Below are positions 1-7,789 of a stretch of 64,000 bases of DNA, one piece after another. The stretch's first letter is position 1, and every line of letters starts with the position of its first letter. The stretch lies in assembly GCF_014705615.1 (NCBI RefSeq), contig NZ_JACXJA010000035.1, positions 1-64,000 of the forward strand, read 5' to 3'. The notes below the pieces were generated by a model. It saw only the letters and a list, made by a program, of their open reading frames with translations, had not been told where the DNA came from and ran no database searches. Origin of the DNA: Paenibacillus oceani (GTDB lineage Bacteria > Bacillota > Bacilli > Paenibacillales > NBRC-103111). The position numbers and the translations under genes are program-made.

Positions 1-54
1 TTTGGGTGATGTGTTCTAGACAAACACCATTCTACCAAAGATTTGGAGCCCTTT

Positions 55-473
55 TCACGTTTTTAGAGAGTCGTACTTTCGAAATTTAGGTTTAGATATC
101 TTTATATCCAAGGCATCCCTAATCTCTTTACTCCCTTCCATAAATACATGTAAATAGGAATCTTTCGCTATAAATTCTTGCGCTTCGTACCACTTCTTAA
201 CCCATACATCATCTCGCGTCCAAACTTCAAATCGTTTAATTCCGTATATCGCATAGCTTCCTCTTCAGCTTTTTCTCCCACTTCTTTTTCAAGTTCAACA
301 TCTATTAGACCAACGATCATTCCATGTTTTTCTGCAACAAGCTCAATGGAATACGAATCATACGTTTCCTTTTCCCGAAGAACATGATCGTAATAAGCTG
401 TATCTAAAAAAGATAACACGTGGCACCGTAACCAATTAGACTTATCTTATGGTTGATACCTTCTAATCCTCAT
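55..473 (-). pseudogene. GNAT N-acetyltransferase remnant
   Basis: Read on the minus strand, an ATG at 473 starts MRIRRYQP, followed by a TAA at codon 9. The same frame resumes as DKSNWLRCHVLSFLDTAYYD and runs to VGLIDVELEKE, which looks like the N-terminal half of a GNAT acetyltransferase. The acetyl-CoA binding part of the fold is missing. The C-terminal piece (EVWTRDDVWVKKWYEAQEF, then LHVFMEG) continues in another frame to a TGA at 55. A nonsense codon, an internal deletion and a frameshift together mean that no active enzyme can be made. The family call rests on remembered sequence patterns. Confidence 0.75.
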
Positions 474-589
474 TAATCCGCAACTCCCTTTTTGGAATAT
501 TCCACAATAAAAGAGCGTTTTAGATTATAGCTATACAATCATATCGTAAGTCCGGCACACGGACTGCTATGAACGAAATAGACCGCACG

Positions 590-1126
590 TCATTTCCCCA
601 TATGTGCCTCCACCACCGCAACGGCCCGAACCGGGGACCCGTCGCCACCGGCGATACGCAAAGGAAACCCGTAGAACATAAAGTCGGTTCCGACGGGAAG
701 ACGCTCCAAACCTTGCAGCCCCGTATAGGTCACGATGCCGATAGCGAGCAGCGCCCGCTCCAGCTCTTCAGACAATTCGCCGCCGACGAACGGCGGTTGC
801 AGCGCAGCGAGCCGGTCCAAGCATTCCAGTCCGACTGCTTCGGCAAAAAACAATCCCCGGCCTTTCGGCCAAGCAGGGTCTTCAATCCGCACTACACGCG
901 ATGTCCCGAAAAATCGCTCCAGCGGCAGTTCGTCCAATGTCGCGGCACCGGGGTGCATATGGGAAGGCGCGTCCACATGCGTGCCGGTATGGCTGCCCAT
1001 CGAAAGCTGCCGAAGCTCCCAGTTATGGCGCTCGTAAGTGTGCGCGATCTTGACTTTTACCTCCGGATCGCCGGGATAGACGGGCATGCCGTCCGTTATC
1101 GGCAACGACAGATCGATGACTCTCAC
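590..1126 (-). CDS. cyclase family protein (kynurenine formamidase-like metal hydrolase)
   Basis: 178 residues. The start is a GTG at 1126 preceded by a purine-rich GGAAGGGG. The N-terminus MRVIDLSLPITDGMPVYPGDP and the motif HTGTHVDAPSH near residue 46 are hallmarks of the cyclase superfamily (PF04199). In that family these His and Asp residues bind divalent metal and the enzymes open amide or ester bonds, as in arylformamidase. The protein is somewhat shorter than the usual 200-220 residues but is uninterrupted. It lies 115 bp downstream of the radical SAM gene on the same strand, so it could be co-transcribed, although nothing ties its chemistry to that operon. The substrate is unknown. 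Confidence 0.8.
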   Translation of the reverse strand: MRVIDLSLPITDGMPVYPGDPEVKVKIAHTYERHNWELRQLSMGSHTGTHVDAPSHMHPGAATLDELPLERFFGTSRVVRIEDPAWPKGRGLFFAEAVGLECLDRLAALQPPFVGGELSEELERALLAIGIVTYTGLQGLERLPVGTDFMFYGFPLRIAGGDGSPVRAVAVVEAHMGK

Positions 1127-1241
1127 TCAGGCGCCCCTTCCTTGTAAGCTGATCTTCACCTTCCATGACCTTCTGCCAGACGAGTTTAGCATCCCGGTAA
1201 AATATATGAAAAGCTCCGAGACGAGCTCATCTCCCCGGTAC

Positions 1242-1874
1242 CTATCCTTCCTGACGGAAAAACCTTCGCAGCCTCGCATTTGGAAAACCGGTGACCGAAA
1301 CCGTTCCATCCTGCCGGAAAGTTAGCTCCGTCTGCCGGGTGAGCAGATCGTCTGGCTGGTAACGATCCGTCAAGATGTGGATGACCTGGTTCGTGCTTCC
1401 GCGAAGACCTGCTACAGCCGACTTGTCCGCTTCATAGCGCCCGTCAATTAACACGTCGATGCAAGCTAATGCGCCCCGCCCATTCGGAAGCTGAACGATT
1501 TCCTCCATCGTGTAGCCGCTGAATACGAGAATGGAATAACCTAATTTCCGAAGCGCCTGAACTAGCGCCAGCAAACCTTCCGGTTGTTGAAAAGGCTCCC
1601 CACCGCTAATGGTGACCCCTTCCACTTCAGCAGGAATGCTTGTGCAGATCTCGCCAACGCTCACTTTTTTCCCGGTTCCCGCTTGGTGAGATGCTGGATT
1701 AAAGCACCCTTTGCAGCCGAGGGAGCAGCCCTGAACGTGGATGACCGCACGCAGCCCGGGACCGTTAACCATTGAGTAAGGGGTGACCTCCGTATGAAGC
1801 ATGAGGCAGATATCACGGTTCATAATCGGCGAATTCAGACCGCGTGGAGTCTCATCACTCATAAAACTTTTCAT
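1242..1874 (-). CDS. radical SAM activating-enzyme-like protein (NrdG/PflA type)
   Basis: 210 residues. The cluster motif CSLGCKGC (CX3CX2C, Cys 50, 54 and 57) binds the [4Fe-4S] that cleaves S-adenosylmethionine. TISGGEPF is the SAM-binding GGE motif. Size and layout match the small glycyl-radical-enzyme activases, yet no glycyl radical enzyme or anaerobic ribonucleotide reductase is nearby. Instead the gene ends an operon with AAA ATPase, DUF1257 and DUF2997 genes, overlapping the last by 20 bp. The start is uncertain: ATG at 1874, or the ATG at 1862 whose ATGAGTGA overlaps the upstream stop. The partner it modifies is unknown and probably lies within the operon's system. Confidence 0.85.
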   Translation of the reverse strand: MKSFMSDETPRGLNSPIMNRDICLMLHTEVTPYSMVNGPGLRAVIHVQGCSLGCKGCFNPASHQAGTGKKVSVGEICTSIPAEVEGVTISGGEPFQQPEGLLALVQALRKLGYSILVFSGYTMEEIVQLPNGRGALACIDVLIDGRYEADKSAVAGLRGSTNQVIHILTDRYQPDDLLTRQTELTFRQDGTVSVTGFPNARLRRFFRQEG

Positions 1875-2052
1875 GTTTGCTCACATGTTCCTGCTTTGCT
1901 GCATAAAATTCCGGTTTTCGCCGTTTCCTCGTTACTTGTCCCAATGCCGTCTCAAAAGGCCGGGTCGCTTCGTCGCATTCTGTGCCGCTATAGTTTTGGG
2001 CTTCAATCGAAATAGAGCCGTCGGTCCCGACCGTTATTACAATCCGCTTCAT
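1855..2052 (-). CDS. DUF2997 small protein
   Basis: 65 residues, beginning MKRIVITVGTDGSISIEAQNYSG, with a Cys at about residue 25. This N-terminal beta-strand pair with a TXXGXXXIEAXXYXG-like pattern is what I recognise as DUF2997. In cyanobacteria DUF2997 genes sit beside ycf35, and the same pairing is seen here. The stop of the DUF1257 gene and this ATG are separated by one base (TAAGATG), which implies translational coupling. The charged tail (KRRKPEFYAAKQEH) extends beyond the usual core. Function is unknown; a small partner or substrate protein of the AAA/radical SAM machinery is an inference only. Confidence 0.75.
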   Translation of the reverse strand: MKRIVITVGTDGSISIEAQNYSGTECDEATRPFETALGQVTRKRRKPEFYAAKQEHVSKHEKFYE

Positions 2053-2053
2053 C

Positions 2054-2455
2054 TTACTGCCCCCATCCGCCGCTTGATGCCGCTTGAGTCAGAACCACCT
2101 TCACCGAGCCGTCCGGCATCGATTGGCGGGAGACGGAATAGCCCAGCTTGCGAGCCTCCATCGTGGCAAGAGCGACGCCGTACGTTTGCAGCAGGCGACC
2201 GCCGCCGTCTCCAATCTCTTTAGCCACATACCCCTGGTACCAATCGGTGATAAGCGTATATTGACCGTCCGGCTGCTTATTCAGCACAACGTCATACGGT
2301 CCTTTGCATTTGATCACATAGTCTCCGATTATAGTACGTCCCTGATAACCCCGCGCCTGCCCTTCCTGCACAAGTTCAAGTCCGAGTTCCTTGCACGCGA
2401 TCTGCACCGCCTCGATGTTTTTGATCGTCGTCTGTAACGTTGTGAAATGCGACAT
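2054..2455 (-). CDS. Ycf35-like DUF1257 protein
   Basis: 133 residues when started at the ATG at 2455 (MSHFTTLQTTIKNIEAV), which has AGGAG six bases upstream. An earlier TTG in frame would overlap the AAA gene and lacks such a site. The opening SHFTTLQTTI, the DYVIKC segment and the C-terminal GYSVSRQSMPDGSVKVVL match the DUF1257/Ycf35 family found in cyanobacteria, plastids of red algae and scattered Firmicutes. The family has no established biochemical role. The gene lies between the AAA ATPase and DUF2997 genes with gaps of 20 bp and 1 bp, so it belongs to the same transcript. Confidence 0.85.
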   Translation of the reverse strand: MSHFTTLQTTIKNIEAVQIACKELGLELVQEGQARGYQGRTIIGDYVIKCKGPYDVVLNKQPDGQYTLITDWYQGYVAKEIGDGGGRLLQTYGVALATMEARKLGYSVSRQSMPDGSVKVVLTQAASSGGWGQ

Positions 2456-2475
2456 CGGTTCTCCTGCCTCCTGCC

Positions 2476-3981
2476 TCAAAAAAACAAGCGCCTTTTATTA
2501 TCGTCACCGACCGTCTCAACCATGCCCGAGGAAGCCGGACGGGCGTTCGTCGCCCCCCATTCCCGAATCCGCTCGATATGTGCCTTCATGATTTGCGAGA
2601 GCGGCTTGGTCGCGCGGCAAGCTTCCACAATATCGGATGTCTGCAAATCCCGATTGAGACTGAAGGCCCGGTACAGTCCGGACACGATCGCCTGCTCGAT
2701 CTCGGCTCCTCCAAAACCGTCGCTCTCCCGGGCAAGCTGACCCAGATCGAACGACTCCGGATTGCGTCTACGTTTCGTCAGATGTATGCGGAGAATATCT
2801 TTTCGCTCTACCTCGCTAGGCAGATCGACATAAAACAATTCATCGAATCTTCCCTTCCGCAACAGTTCCGGAGGCAGCGCGTTCACATTATTAGCCGTTG
2901 CAAATACAAAGACGGGCCGCGTCTTCTCCTGCATCCATGTGAGGAACGTTCCAAGCACTCGCGCCGTTACGCCTGAATCGGACGAGCCCGAACCTTGAAG
3001 TCCGGCCACCCCCTTTTCCAGTTCATCGATCCACAAAATGCAAGGCGATATCGTCTCGGCCAACTGCAGCGCCCGTCTCATCTGCTCCTCGGATTGTCCG
3101 ACAAGACTGCCGAACACTTTCCCGATATCGAATCGAAGCAAGGGCAAGTTCCAAGCGCTCGAGATCGCTTTGGCCGACAGGGATTTACCGCTGCCCGGCA
3201 CTCCGACGACCAGCACTCCCTTCGGGTTCGGCAAACCGAACACTTGCGCTTTCTCGGAAAATGCCCGCTTTCGCTCGGACAGCCATGCTTTCAGCAAATC
3301 CAGCCCGCCGATTTCTTCGGTCGTATGATCGGCAGGGATAAACTCGAGCAAGCCCGATTTTCGAATAATATTGGACTTTTCCAGCTGGACGTCCCGGATC
3401 GACTCGATCGAAAAACTTTTGTGACGGACCAGCGACAGGGCGAACGCATTTTCCGCCTCCGCGCAAGTGAGTCCCAGCGCATTTTCCAGCAGCGCCTTCC
3501 GGTCATCCACCTGGATCAAATGCGGGACGGATTCCAGAACACTGTCCAGCACAGCGGACAACTCTTCGATCTTCGGGAGGGGAATATCGATCAGTGTTAT
3601 TTCTTTTTCAATCTCAGGCGGAAGATCGACGCGGCAGGACAAAAACACAAGATGGCGGCCGCGGCTTTTGGCGATCGGGATCAGGTCTTTAATCTTCTGC
3701 AACACCTCGGGACTGCCCAGGTAAAAATGGAAATTGAGCAGCACATAAAGGCTCGAATCCTCGCCATCGCGCACCGCATTCAGCGCTTCCACGGGGTCGC
3801 TCACTTCCAGCCGTTTTCCCGTGTCTTTGCTTACCCAACCTTCTGTAATGGACCATACTTTCAGTTTCAGAGACAGATCGCCGGCTACTTTCGTCAATTG
3901 CGTTAACGCACGATCTTCTTCCCATGTCCGAATCCATAACGTCGGATATCCGGCCTGAAGGTAGCTGGTGATGTGGAACAT
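2476..3981 (-). CDS. Ycf46-like AAA ATPase
   Basis: 501 residues with an AAGGA site upstream of the ATG at 3981. The N-terminal 220 residues form the Ycf46-type region (SYLQAGYPTLWIRTWEEDR at the start). The C-terminal half is a classical AAA module with Walker A GVPGSGKS (about 260-267), Walker B CILWIDELEK (about 314-323), a sensor segment FATANNVNALPPELLRKGRFDE with the arginine finger, and a sensor-2 region FGGAEIEQ. Such ATPases are expected to form hexameric rings that remodel a protein partner in the cytoplasm. It is the first gene of the four-gene operon and is divergent from the ankyrin gene. Ycf46 is reported mainly from photosynthetic lineages; its client here is unknown. Confidence 0.88.
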   Translation of the reverse strand: MFHITSYLQAGYPTLWIRTWEEDRALTQLTKVAGDLSLKLKVWSITEGWVSKDTGKRLEVSDPVEALNAVRDGEDSSLYVLLNFHFYLGSPEVLQKIKDLIPIAKSRGRHLVFLSCRVDLPPEIEKEITLIDIPLPKIEELSAVLDSVLESVPHLIQVDDRKALLENALGLTCAEAENAFALSLVRHKSFSIESIRDVQLEKSNIIRKSGLLEFIPADHTTEEIGGLDLLKAWLSERKRAFSEKAQVFGLPNPKGVLVVGVPGSGKSLSAKAISSAWNLPLLRFDIGKVFGSLVGQSEEQMRRALQLAETISPCILWIDELEKGVAGLQGSGSSDSGVTARVLGTFLTWMQEKTRPVFVFATANNVNALPPELLRKGRFDELFYVDLPSEVERKDILRIHLTKRRRNPESFDLGQLARESDGFGGAEIEQAIVSGLYRAFSLNRDLQTSDIVEACRATKPLSQIMKAHIERIREWGATNARPASSGMVETVGDDNKRRLFF

Positions 3982-4014
3982 GGATGTCCTTCCTTCCGCT
4001 TGTCGAATTATGTA

Positions 4015-4050
4015 TGTTCAATCCTTCCATGTGAAGCTATAATAATTATA
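4015..4050. promoter_or_regulatory. divergent promoter region between AAA operon and ankyrin gene
   Basis: Two back-to-back -10-like hexamers are visible: TATAAT at 4038-4043 on the plus strand, with a weak TGTTCA 17 bases upstream, and TATAAT on the minus strand at 4050-4045, with no good -35. They sit midway in the 131-bp gap separating the two divergent starts. The A+T-rich core TATAATAATTATA is itself nearly palindromic. The assignment is by consensus only. Confidence 0.4.
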
Positions 4051-4112
4051 CATTCGGCTGGGCATTCCAGCCATTCCTTGTTTTCGCAAGTTCATGTTTG
4101 AGGAGGAGCATC

Positions 4113-5414
4113 ATGGCGATACTTTCGGTGGATGATTTCAATCGTCAAGTGGCCCGGGACCTGCTACGAATTACCCGGAGCGAAACGTTCCAAAAGATTT
4201 TTGTGCGTCAAAACAGCCATTTAACCCACAGCGACTTTCAGCAGCTCAGCGAGGCGTTTACGAGGCAGCTCCAATGCAGCGGAGCGCAAGGCGAAGCTTT
4301 TCTTGTTCTGATGCTTCATTATTTAGGGATCGGCTACGAGTCTTCTCCGGCAGCGGCGCAGCCCGAGATTACCAAAGCTGCGGCTCCCCAAATCGTCACC
4401 CCGAAGCGGGAATTTTCCAAGGACGAGAAACGGGCCGCTTTCGAGGCGGCCAAGCAGGGCAAGGTCGAAACGCTCGCCGCCTTCGTGCAGCAGGGCTATG
4501 ATTTGGAAACCAGGCATCGCCAGCAAAAAACCGCCCTTTTGGTGGCTGCCTCTGAAAATAAAACCGCTCTTTTCGAATATTTAATTGATGCGGGCGCTGA
4601 TGTCAACGCGGAAGACTCGGATCATCAAACGGCGCTAAGTTATGCAATCATCAACCGCAATGAGAAACTGATCGGGCTGATTCTGCCGAAATCCGGCGTC
4701 CGTTCGCTAGACATCGCGCTGTACGCCTGCAACCGGAATGATGCCGACCCGGCTTTGGTCCGCAAAATTGTCGAAGCGGGAGCCGATCCTTATTCGCACA
4801 AAATATGGATTCCGTCTCCCATCATACAAGCTGTCAACATGGGCAAGCTTGCGATTCTGGATACCTACATTTCTTGTTTACGAAGCAAAGGCCGTCCCCC
4901 GGAACTCGGCAGTCTAATGGAAGAGCTTCTCAAATGGCACCCCAAAAACGCCGTCTATCATCTGCTGATCAAACAGGGAGCAGAGAAAACTTATCTGGAC
5001 GGCACGGGACGGAATCTGATCAGCCTGGCCATCACCTATAACGATATTATGCTGGAAGACGTCACTTCCTTGGAAACCTACGTCGAGCAGGAACGTCTTG
5101 CTATGATCACGCTTCTTTCACAGGAAGGCGTCGATATCAATCAGGGTGATTTCATGGGAAGAACCCCCCTGCATTACGCCGTGGGCGAAAACAACCCAAC
5201 GATCGCTTCGCTCTTGCTGAGATTAGGAGCAAATCCTCATCAACAGGATGTCTATCAAAAATCGCCGCTGCAGTATGCCACCGAAAAACGCTATAAGGAG
5301 CTGGTTACGATTATGTCGGCAAATCGGGCAGGCGGAAGTGCGGTACAGGAATCTGTGCAAGGCGCCGGCCAGGCGACGCCGACTGGTGTGGGGCGGAAGA
5401 TTACTTTTGAGTAG
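4113..5414 (+). CDS. ankyrin-repeat protein
   Basis: 433 residues. AGGAGG at 4101-4106 places the start at the ATG at 4113 (MAILSVDDFNRQVARDLL). Residues 1-85 are a predicted helical domain of no family known to me. A low-complexity Ala/Pro linker follows, and from about residue 110 ankyrin repeats run to near the C-terminus (KTALLVAASENKTALFEYLIDAGADVN and GRTPLHYAVGENNPTIASLLLRLGANP are the clearest). There is no signal peptide, so it is cytoplasmic. Ankyrin repeats bind proteins. The divergent placement opposite the Ycf46-like operon, with a shared promoter gap, suggests it could be an adaptor or sensor for that module, but this is inference from position. Confidence 0.85.
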   Translation: MAILSVDDFNRQVARDLLRITRSETFQKIFVRQNSHLTHSDFQQLSEAFTRQLQCSGAQGEAFLVLMLHYLGIGYESSPAAAQPEITKAAAPQIVTPKREFSKDEKRAAFEAAKQGKVETLAAFVQQGYDLETRHRQQKTALLVAASENKTALFEYLIDAGADVNAEDSDHQTALSYAIINRNEKLIGLILPKSGVRSLDIALYACNRNDADPALVRKIVEAGADPYSHKIWIPSPIIQAVNMGKLAILDTYISCLRSKGRPPELGSLMEELLKWHPKNAVYHLLIKQGAEKTYLDGTGRNLISLAITYNDIMLEDVTSLETYVEQERLAMITLLSQEGVDINQGDFMGRTPLHYAVGENNPTIASLLLRLGANPHQQDVYQKSPLQYATEKRYKELVTIMSANRAGGSAVQESVQGAGQATPTGVGRKITFE

Positions 5415-5671
5415 TTTGGTTTTTTTACCATCTGAGGCGTTCTTTTTGTTTAAGAACGAGTATGCCGCTATCACGGGAAACAGCCCAAAACATACACGTC
5501 GCAATCGTTTTCCATATACTTTCGTTCAATCCAGTAAGCCGAACCAAGTTCCACAATGGATAGCGTCCCCCATGTAATCGTCCAAACATTCGATTGCGAT
5601 TCGGCTGCGATGAACCCGTTCATACATACGATCGTTCAATAAATGGCGAGGGGGGCAATCTCTCGACACAA

Positions 5672-5709
5672 AAAAGGCATGTCCGTAAGTAATGGACGAT
5701 GCCTTTTAG
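5672..5709 (-). terminator. rho-independent terminator after binding-protein remnant
   Basis: The arms AAAAGGCATGTCC and GGACGATGCCTTTT pair with a one-base bulge. On the minus strand the stem is followed by TTTTTTG. It lies 18 bp beyond the TAA of the siderophore-binding-protein tail, so it is probably that lost gene's own terminator. The stretch from 5415 to 5671 holds no gene that I can support. Confidence 0.7.
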
Positions 5710-5727
5710 TTTTGCCTGTTCGATTAT

Positions 5728-5912
5728 TTAGCGTTTTTCACGAGCATATCGGCGATCAGGTCGGCCTGCCCGAGAATAGAGATCGGATCGTAATGCAGAT
5801 AGGTTTTATAGTCGAGCATATGCACCTTGTTGTTTTTCACGGCCGGCAGCGTTTTCCAGATCGGGCTTTCCAGCACCGCCTTCATCTGCTCTTCGGTTGT
5901 GCCGTCGTTGAT
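5728..5912 (-). pseudogene. C-terminal tail of iron-siderophore binding lipoprotein (FecB/FhuD type)
   Basis: The minus strand reads INDGTTEEQMKAVLESPIWK, then TLPAVKNNKVHMLDY and GQADLIADMLVKNAK before a TAA at 5728. This is the typical last 60 residues of a periplasmic_binding_2 (TroA/FecB fold) protein. Nothing corresponding to the first 250 residues, the signal peptide or the permease partners is present. Upstream at about 5912 the reading passes directly into transposase-like sequence, so the gene was cut by an insertion or deletion event. It is non-functional. Confidence 0.7.
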
Positions 5913-6176
5913 ACACCTGCTGCGGTGGCGGAGTACCCGGCTTTTTTACGGCTTCCTGCGCCATATTTGCGTTCGTTCCCGCTTTCCTTCCTGCAGTCCG
6001 CGTGCCTTGCTCCTTCAATACTTGCCGGACTTCGGACGCTTCCTCCTCGGTAAGTCTGCCGAGATGCTTCACTACCCGGTGTTGCTGCGGCCTGACTCGT
6101 CTTTGTAGGTTTCGACAATTTTGTAGTATTCATATAGGTTTCCATTTTTGGTAAACCGGCTTTTTTTGAGAAACAT
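5913..6176 (-). mobile_element. IS transposase N-terminal remnant (IS1634/IS4-like)
   Basis: From an ATG at 6176 the minus strand encodes MFLKKSRFTKNGNLYEYYKI, then VETYKDESGRSNTG and a TAG. A one-base shift restores VKHLGRLTEEEASEVRQVLK. The N-terminal pattern (YEYYKIVETYRDESGK, VKHLGRLTEEEAE) is what I associate with the start of IS1634/IS4-family transposases. The catalytic DDE core is absent, and the frame ends at the junction with the binding-protein tail at about 5912. This is a dead fragment. Precise terminal inverted repeats were not identified. Confidence 0.55.
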
Positions 6177-6289
6177 GGTACATGAAACCCCGCTTGGTTG
6201 GTGACTTTTTGGGGTAACCTTTTTTTATTTTACAGCGAACGGGTGGGGGATGCCCGACTATTGTGATCCCTCCTTTTCTCAACCGAAAG

Positions 6290-6331
6290 AAGGCAGCCTG
6301 GGAAGGGCTGCCTTTGGGATTTTCATTTTTT
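6290..6331 (+). terminator. rho-independent terminator
   Basis: AAGGCAGCC (6290-6298) pairs perfectly with GGCTGCCTT (6306-6314) around a 7-base loop. A T-rich run ending in TTTTTT follows within 15 bases on the plus strand. No intact plus-strand gene precedes it, so it is probably left over from the rearranged region. Confidence 0.5.
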
Positions 6332-6386
6332 GTATGAATACACCTCGAACTGAGCGATGTAGAGATGATCGCTTCTTGGTTAAAAT

Positions 6387-7049
6387 TCAGCGAGTATAAG
6401 TTTTCGATAAATCCTCCGAAGTTGAAGTGTACCCGATATCGGTTTCGTAGATTCTCAGGAAGACAAACCTAAGCCATCCCCCTTCGGGATTGTCCGAATC
6501 CAATGTATCGGGAAATTCAAAAGAATTCGTACAGTCCCTCAACATAATCACTCGATAATTGTGATGGCGAGCACCAACGCAGGTATGAAACAGACAGGAT
6601 TTGAGATGGAATCCTGCTACAAGGAGTGTATCGATCCTCCATGTTTTTAGATAGTAATCCAGCATCGTCCCGTTAAACCCATCTTTATGTGATTTTGGAA
6701 TAACGGCTTCGGATTCTAACGGCTGGATGTAGCGATTGAATACAGGTGTTATTGGTTTCCAGCTGTTTTCTAGATAATCTAATCCGTGGATTCGTGTTGT
6801 AACATCATTAGGGCCGCCAACTCCGTGAATTGCATTGTATAAATAAACAACTTTCGTTCCAACTTCTCTTGCAATTTTTAGTGCCTGATGAATCTGGTTT
6901 TCTACAATTTTATTGTCGGCCGAAGACTCGTCGCAATCAACTAGTATTAAAGCGGTGTTCTCTGGAACAATAGGAATCCTTAAATTCGGATCCGTGTTGT
7001 ATTTTTTTACAGGTAACAGGAATGTGCTAGAAAGAGAATCGTTGCCCAT
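6387..7049 (-). CDS. isochorismatase-like cysteine hydrolase
   Basis: 220 residues, ATG preceded by TAGGAGGT. The sequence follows the isochorismatase/nicotinamidase fold: ALILVDCDE supplies the catalytic Asp, IPKSHKDGF the Lys, and GFHLKSCLFHT the nucleophilic Cys. The Cys context is unusual, because most members have a cis-peptide followed by VCV. These enzymes hydrolyse amides or vinyl ethers in the cytoplasm, and the substrate cannot be read from sequence. The gene stands alone between two decayed segments, with its own ribosome binding site and no obvious operon partner. Confidence 0.82.
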   Translation of the reverse strand: MGNDSLSSTFLLPVKKYNTDPNLRIPIVPENTALILVDCDESSADNKIVENQIHQALKIAREVGTKVVYLYNAIHGVGGPNDVTTRIHGLDYLENSWKPITPVFNRYIQPLESEAVIPKSHKDGFNGTMLDYYLKTWRIDTLLVAGFHLKSCLFHTCVGARHHNYRVIMLRDCTNSFEFPDTLDSDNPEGGWLRFVFLRIYETDIGYTSTSEDLSKTYTR

Positions 7050-7288
7050 ATAACCTCCTACAATTTAATATTATACTGAATGATAAGGATAATGTTCTTC
7101 CTTCTATACAGCGAAAATAAGTCACTCGTCGGATGCCTCTAAGGCTGCGAGTGTTATTCCGGCCGGTGTTGCCATTAGATCCGTTGTAATTTGCTATGCC
7201 TCCTCTCTATTTTGTGCAAAAGAATAGGATTTAGGCACCCCACTCTATATAGGGATAGCACAGCCACTTCTCCACGGCTTCCTTCACT

Positions 7289-7352
7289 TAAAAAGGCTGT
7301 TTCGTTTGAGCAGCAGCACACTCTATCCGCTCAAGAACGAAAACAGCCTTTT
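7289..7352. terminator. long bidirectional terminator-like hairpin
   Basis: The arms AAAAGGCTGTTTCGTT and AACGAAAACAGCCTTTT, extended by TGAGC/GCTCA, form a long stem flanked by A and T runs on both strands. It lies in a gap (7050-7369) that otherwise holds no gene, between the isochorismatase-like gene and the AraC remnant. It probably ended a transcript that has since been lost. Confidence 0.55.
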
Positions 7353-7369
7353 CCTAGCCACCCTTCTAA

Positions 7370-7789
7370 CAATTCGGTAAGTTACTCCTCGACCGCGCCG
7401 CGCTACTGCTGGAGTCTCTCCTGTACGAGATTACCGAGACGCTTGACGGTCAGAGTCCGAAGCCAGGCCAAGTGAACGAGCGGATCTCCGCCATATTGGA
7501 CGATATTTCCGGCCGCGTGTTCCAGCGGTTTGACGCGAACGCCCTCGCCCTCAGTCATCATATGGCCGTCTCTACCCTGCGGGCGCTGGTGAAGCAGCAG
7601 ACCGGCTTCTCGCTCGGGGAGTATGTCAACCTCGTAAAGATCACGGAGGCCAAACGTCTGCTTCAAAGTACGGAAATACCGGTAAATGAAATCGCATTCA
7701 AGCTTGGTTTTGACGATCCGGCTTACTTTTCCCGCTTATTCCGCAAGCACGCCGGGGTGTCGGCCATATCGTTTCGGAAACGGTTGTGA
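7370..7789 (+). pseudogene. AraC-family C-terminal DNA-binding domain remnant
   Basis: The open frame from a stop at 7367 reads LLLDRAALLLESLLYEITET and then a complete double helix-turn-helix (SLGEYVNLVKITEAKRLLQ, IAFKLGFDDPAYFSRLFRKH), ending FRKRL at 7789. The N-terminal ligand-binding half is missing and no ATG precedes the coding-like part; only an internal GTG at 7472 could start it. AraC regulators normally have about 280 residues, so this is a truncated gene. It abuts, tail to tail, the broken glycosidase-like gene on the opposite strand. Confidence 0.7.

Noticed and set aside
549-565. Hairpin AGTCCG/CGGACT downstream of the cyclase gene
   Set aside because: The stem is only 6 bp and lacks a T run on either strand, so it is not called a terminator.
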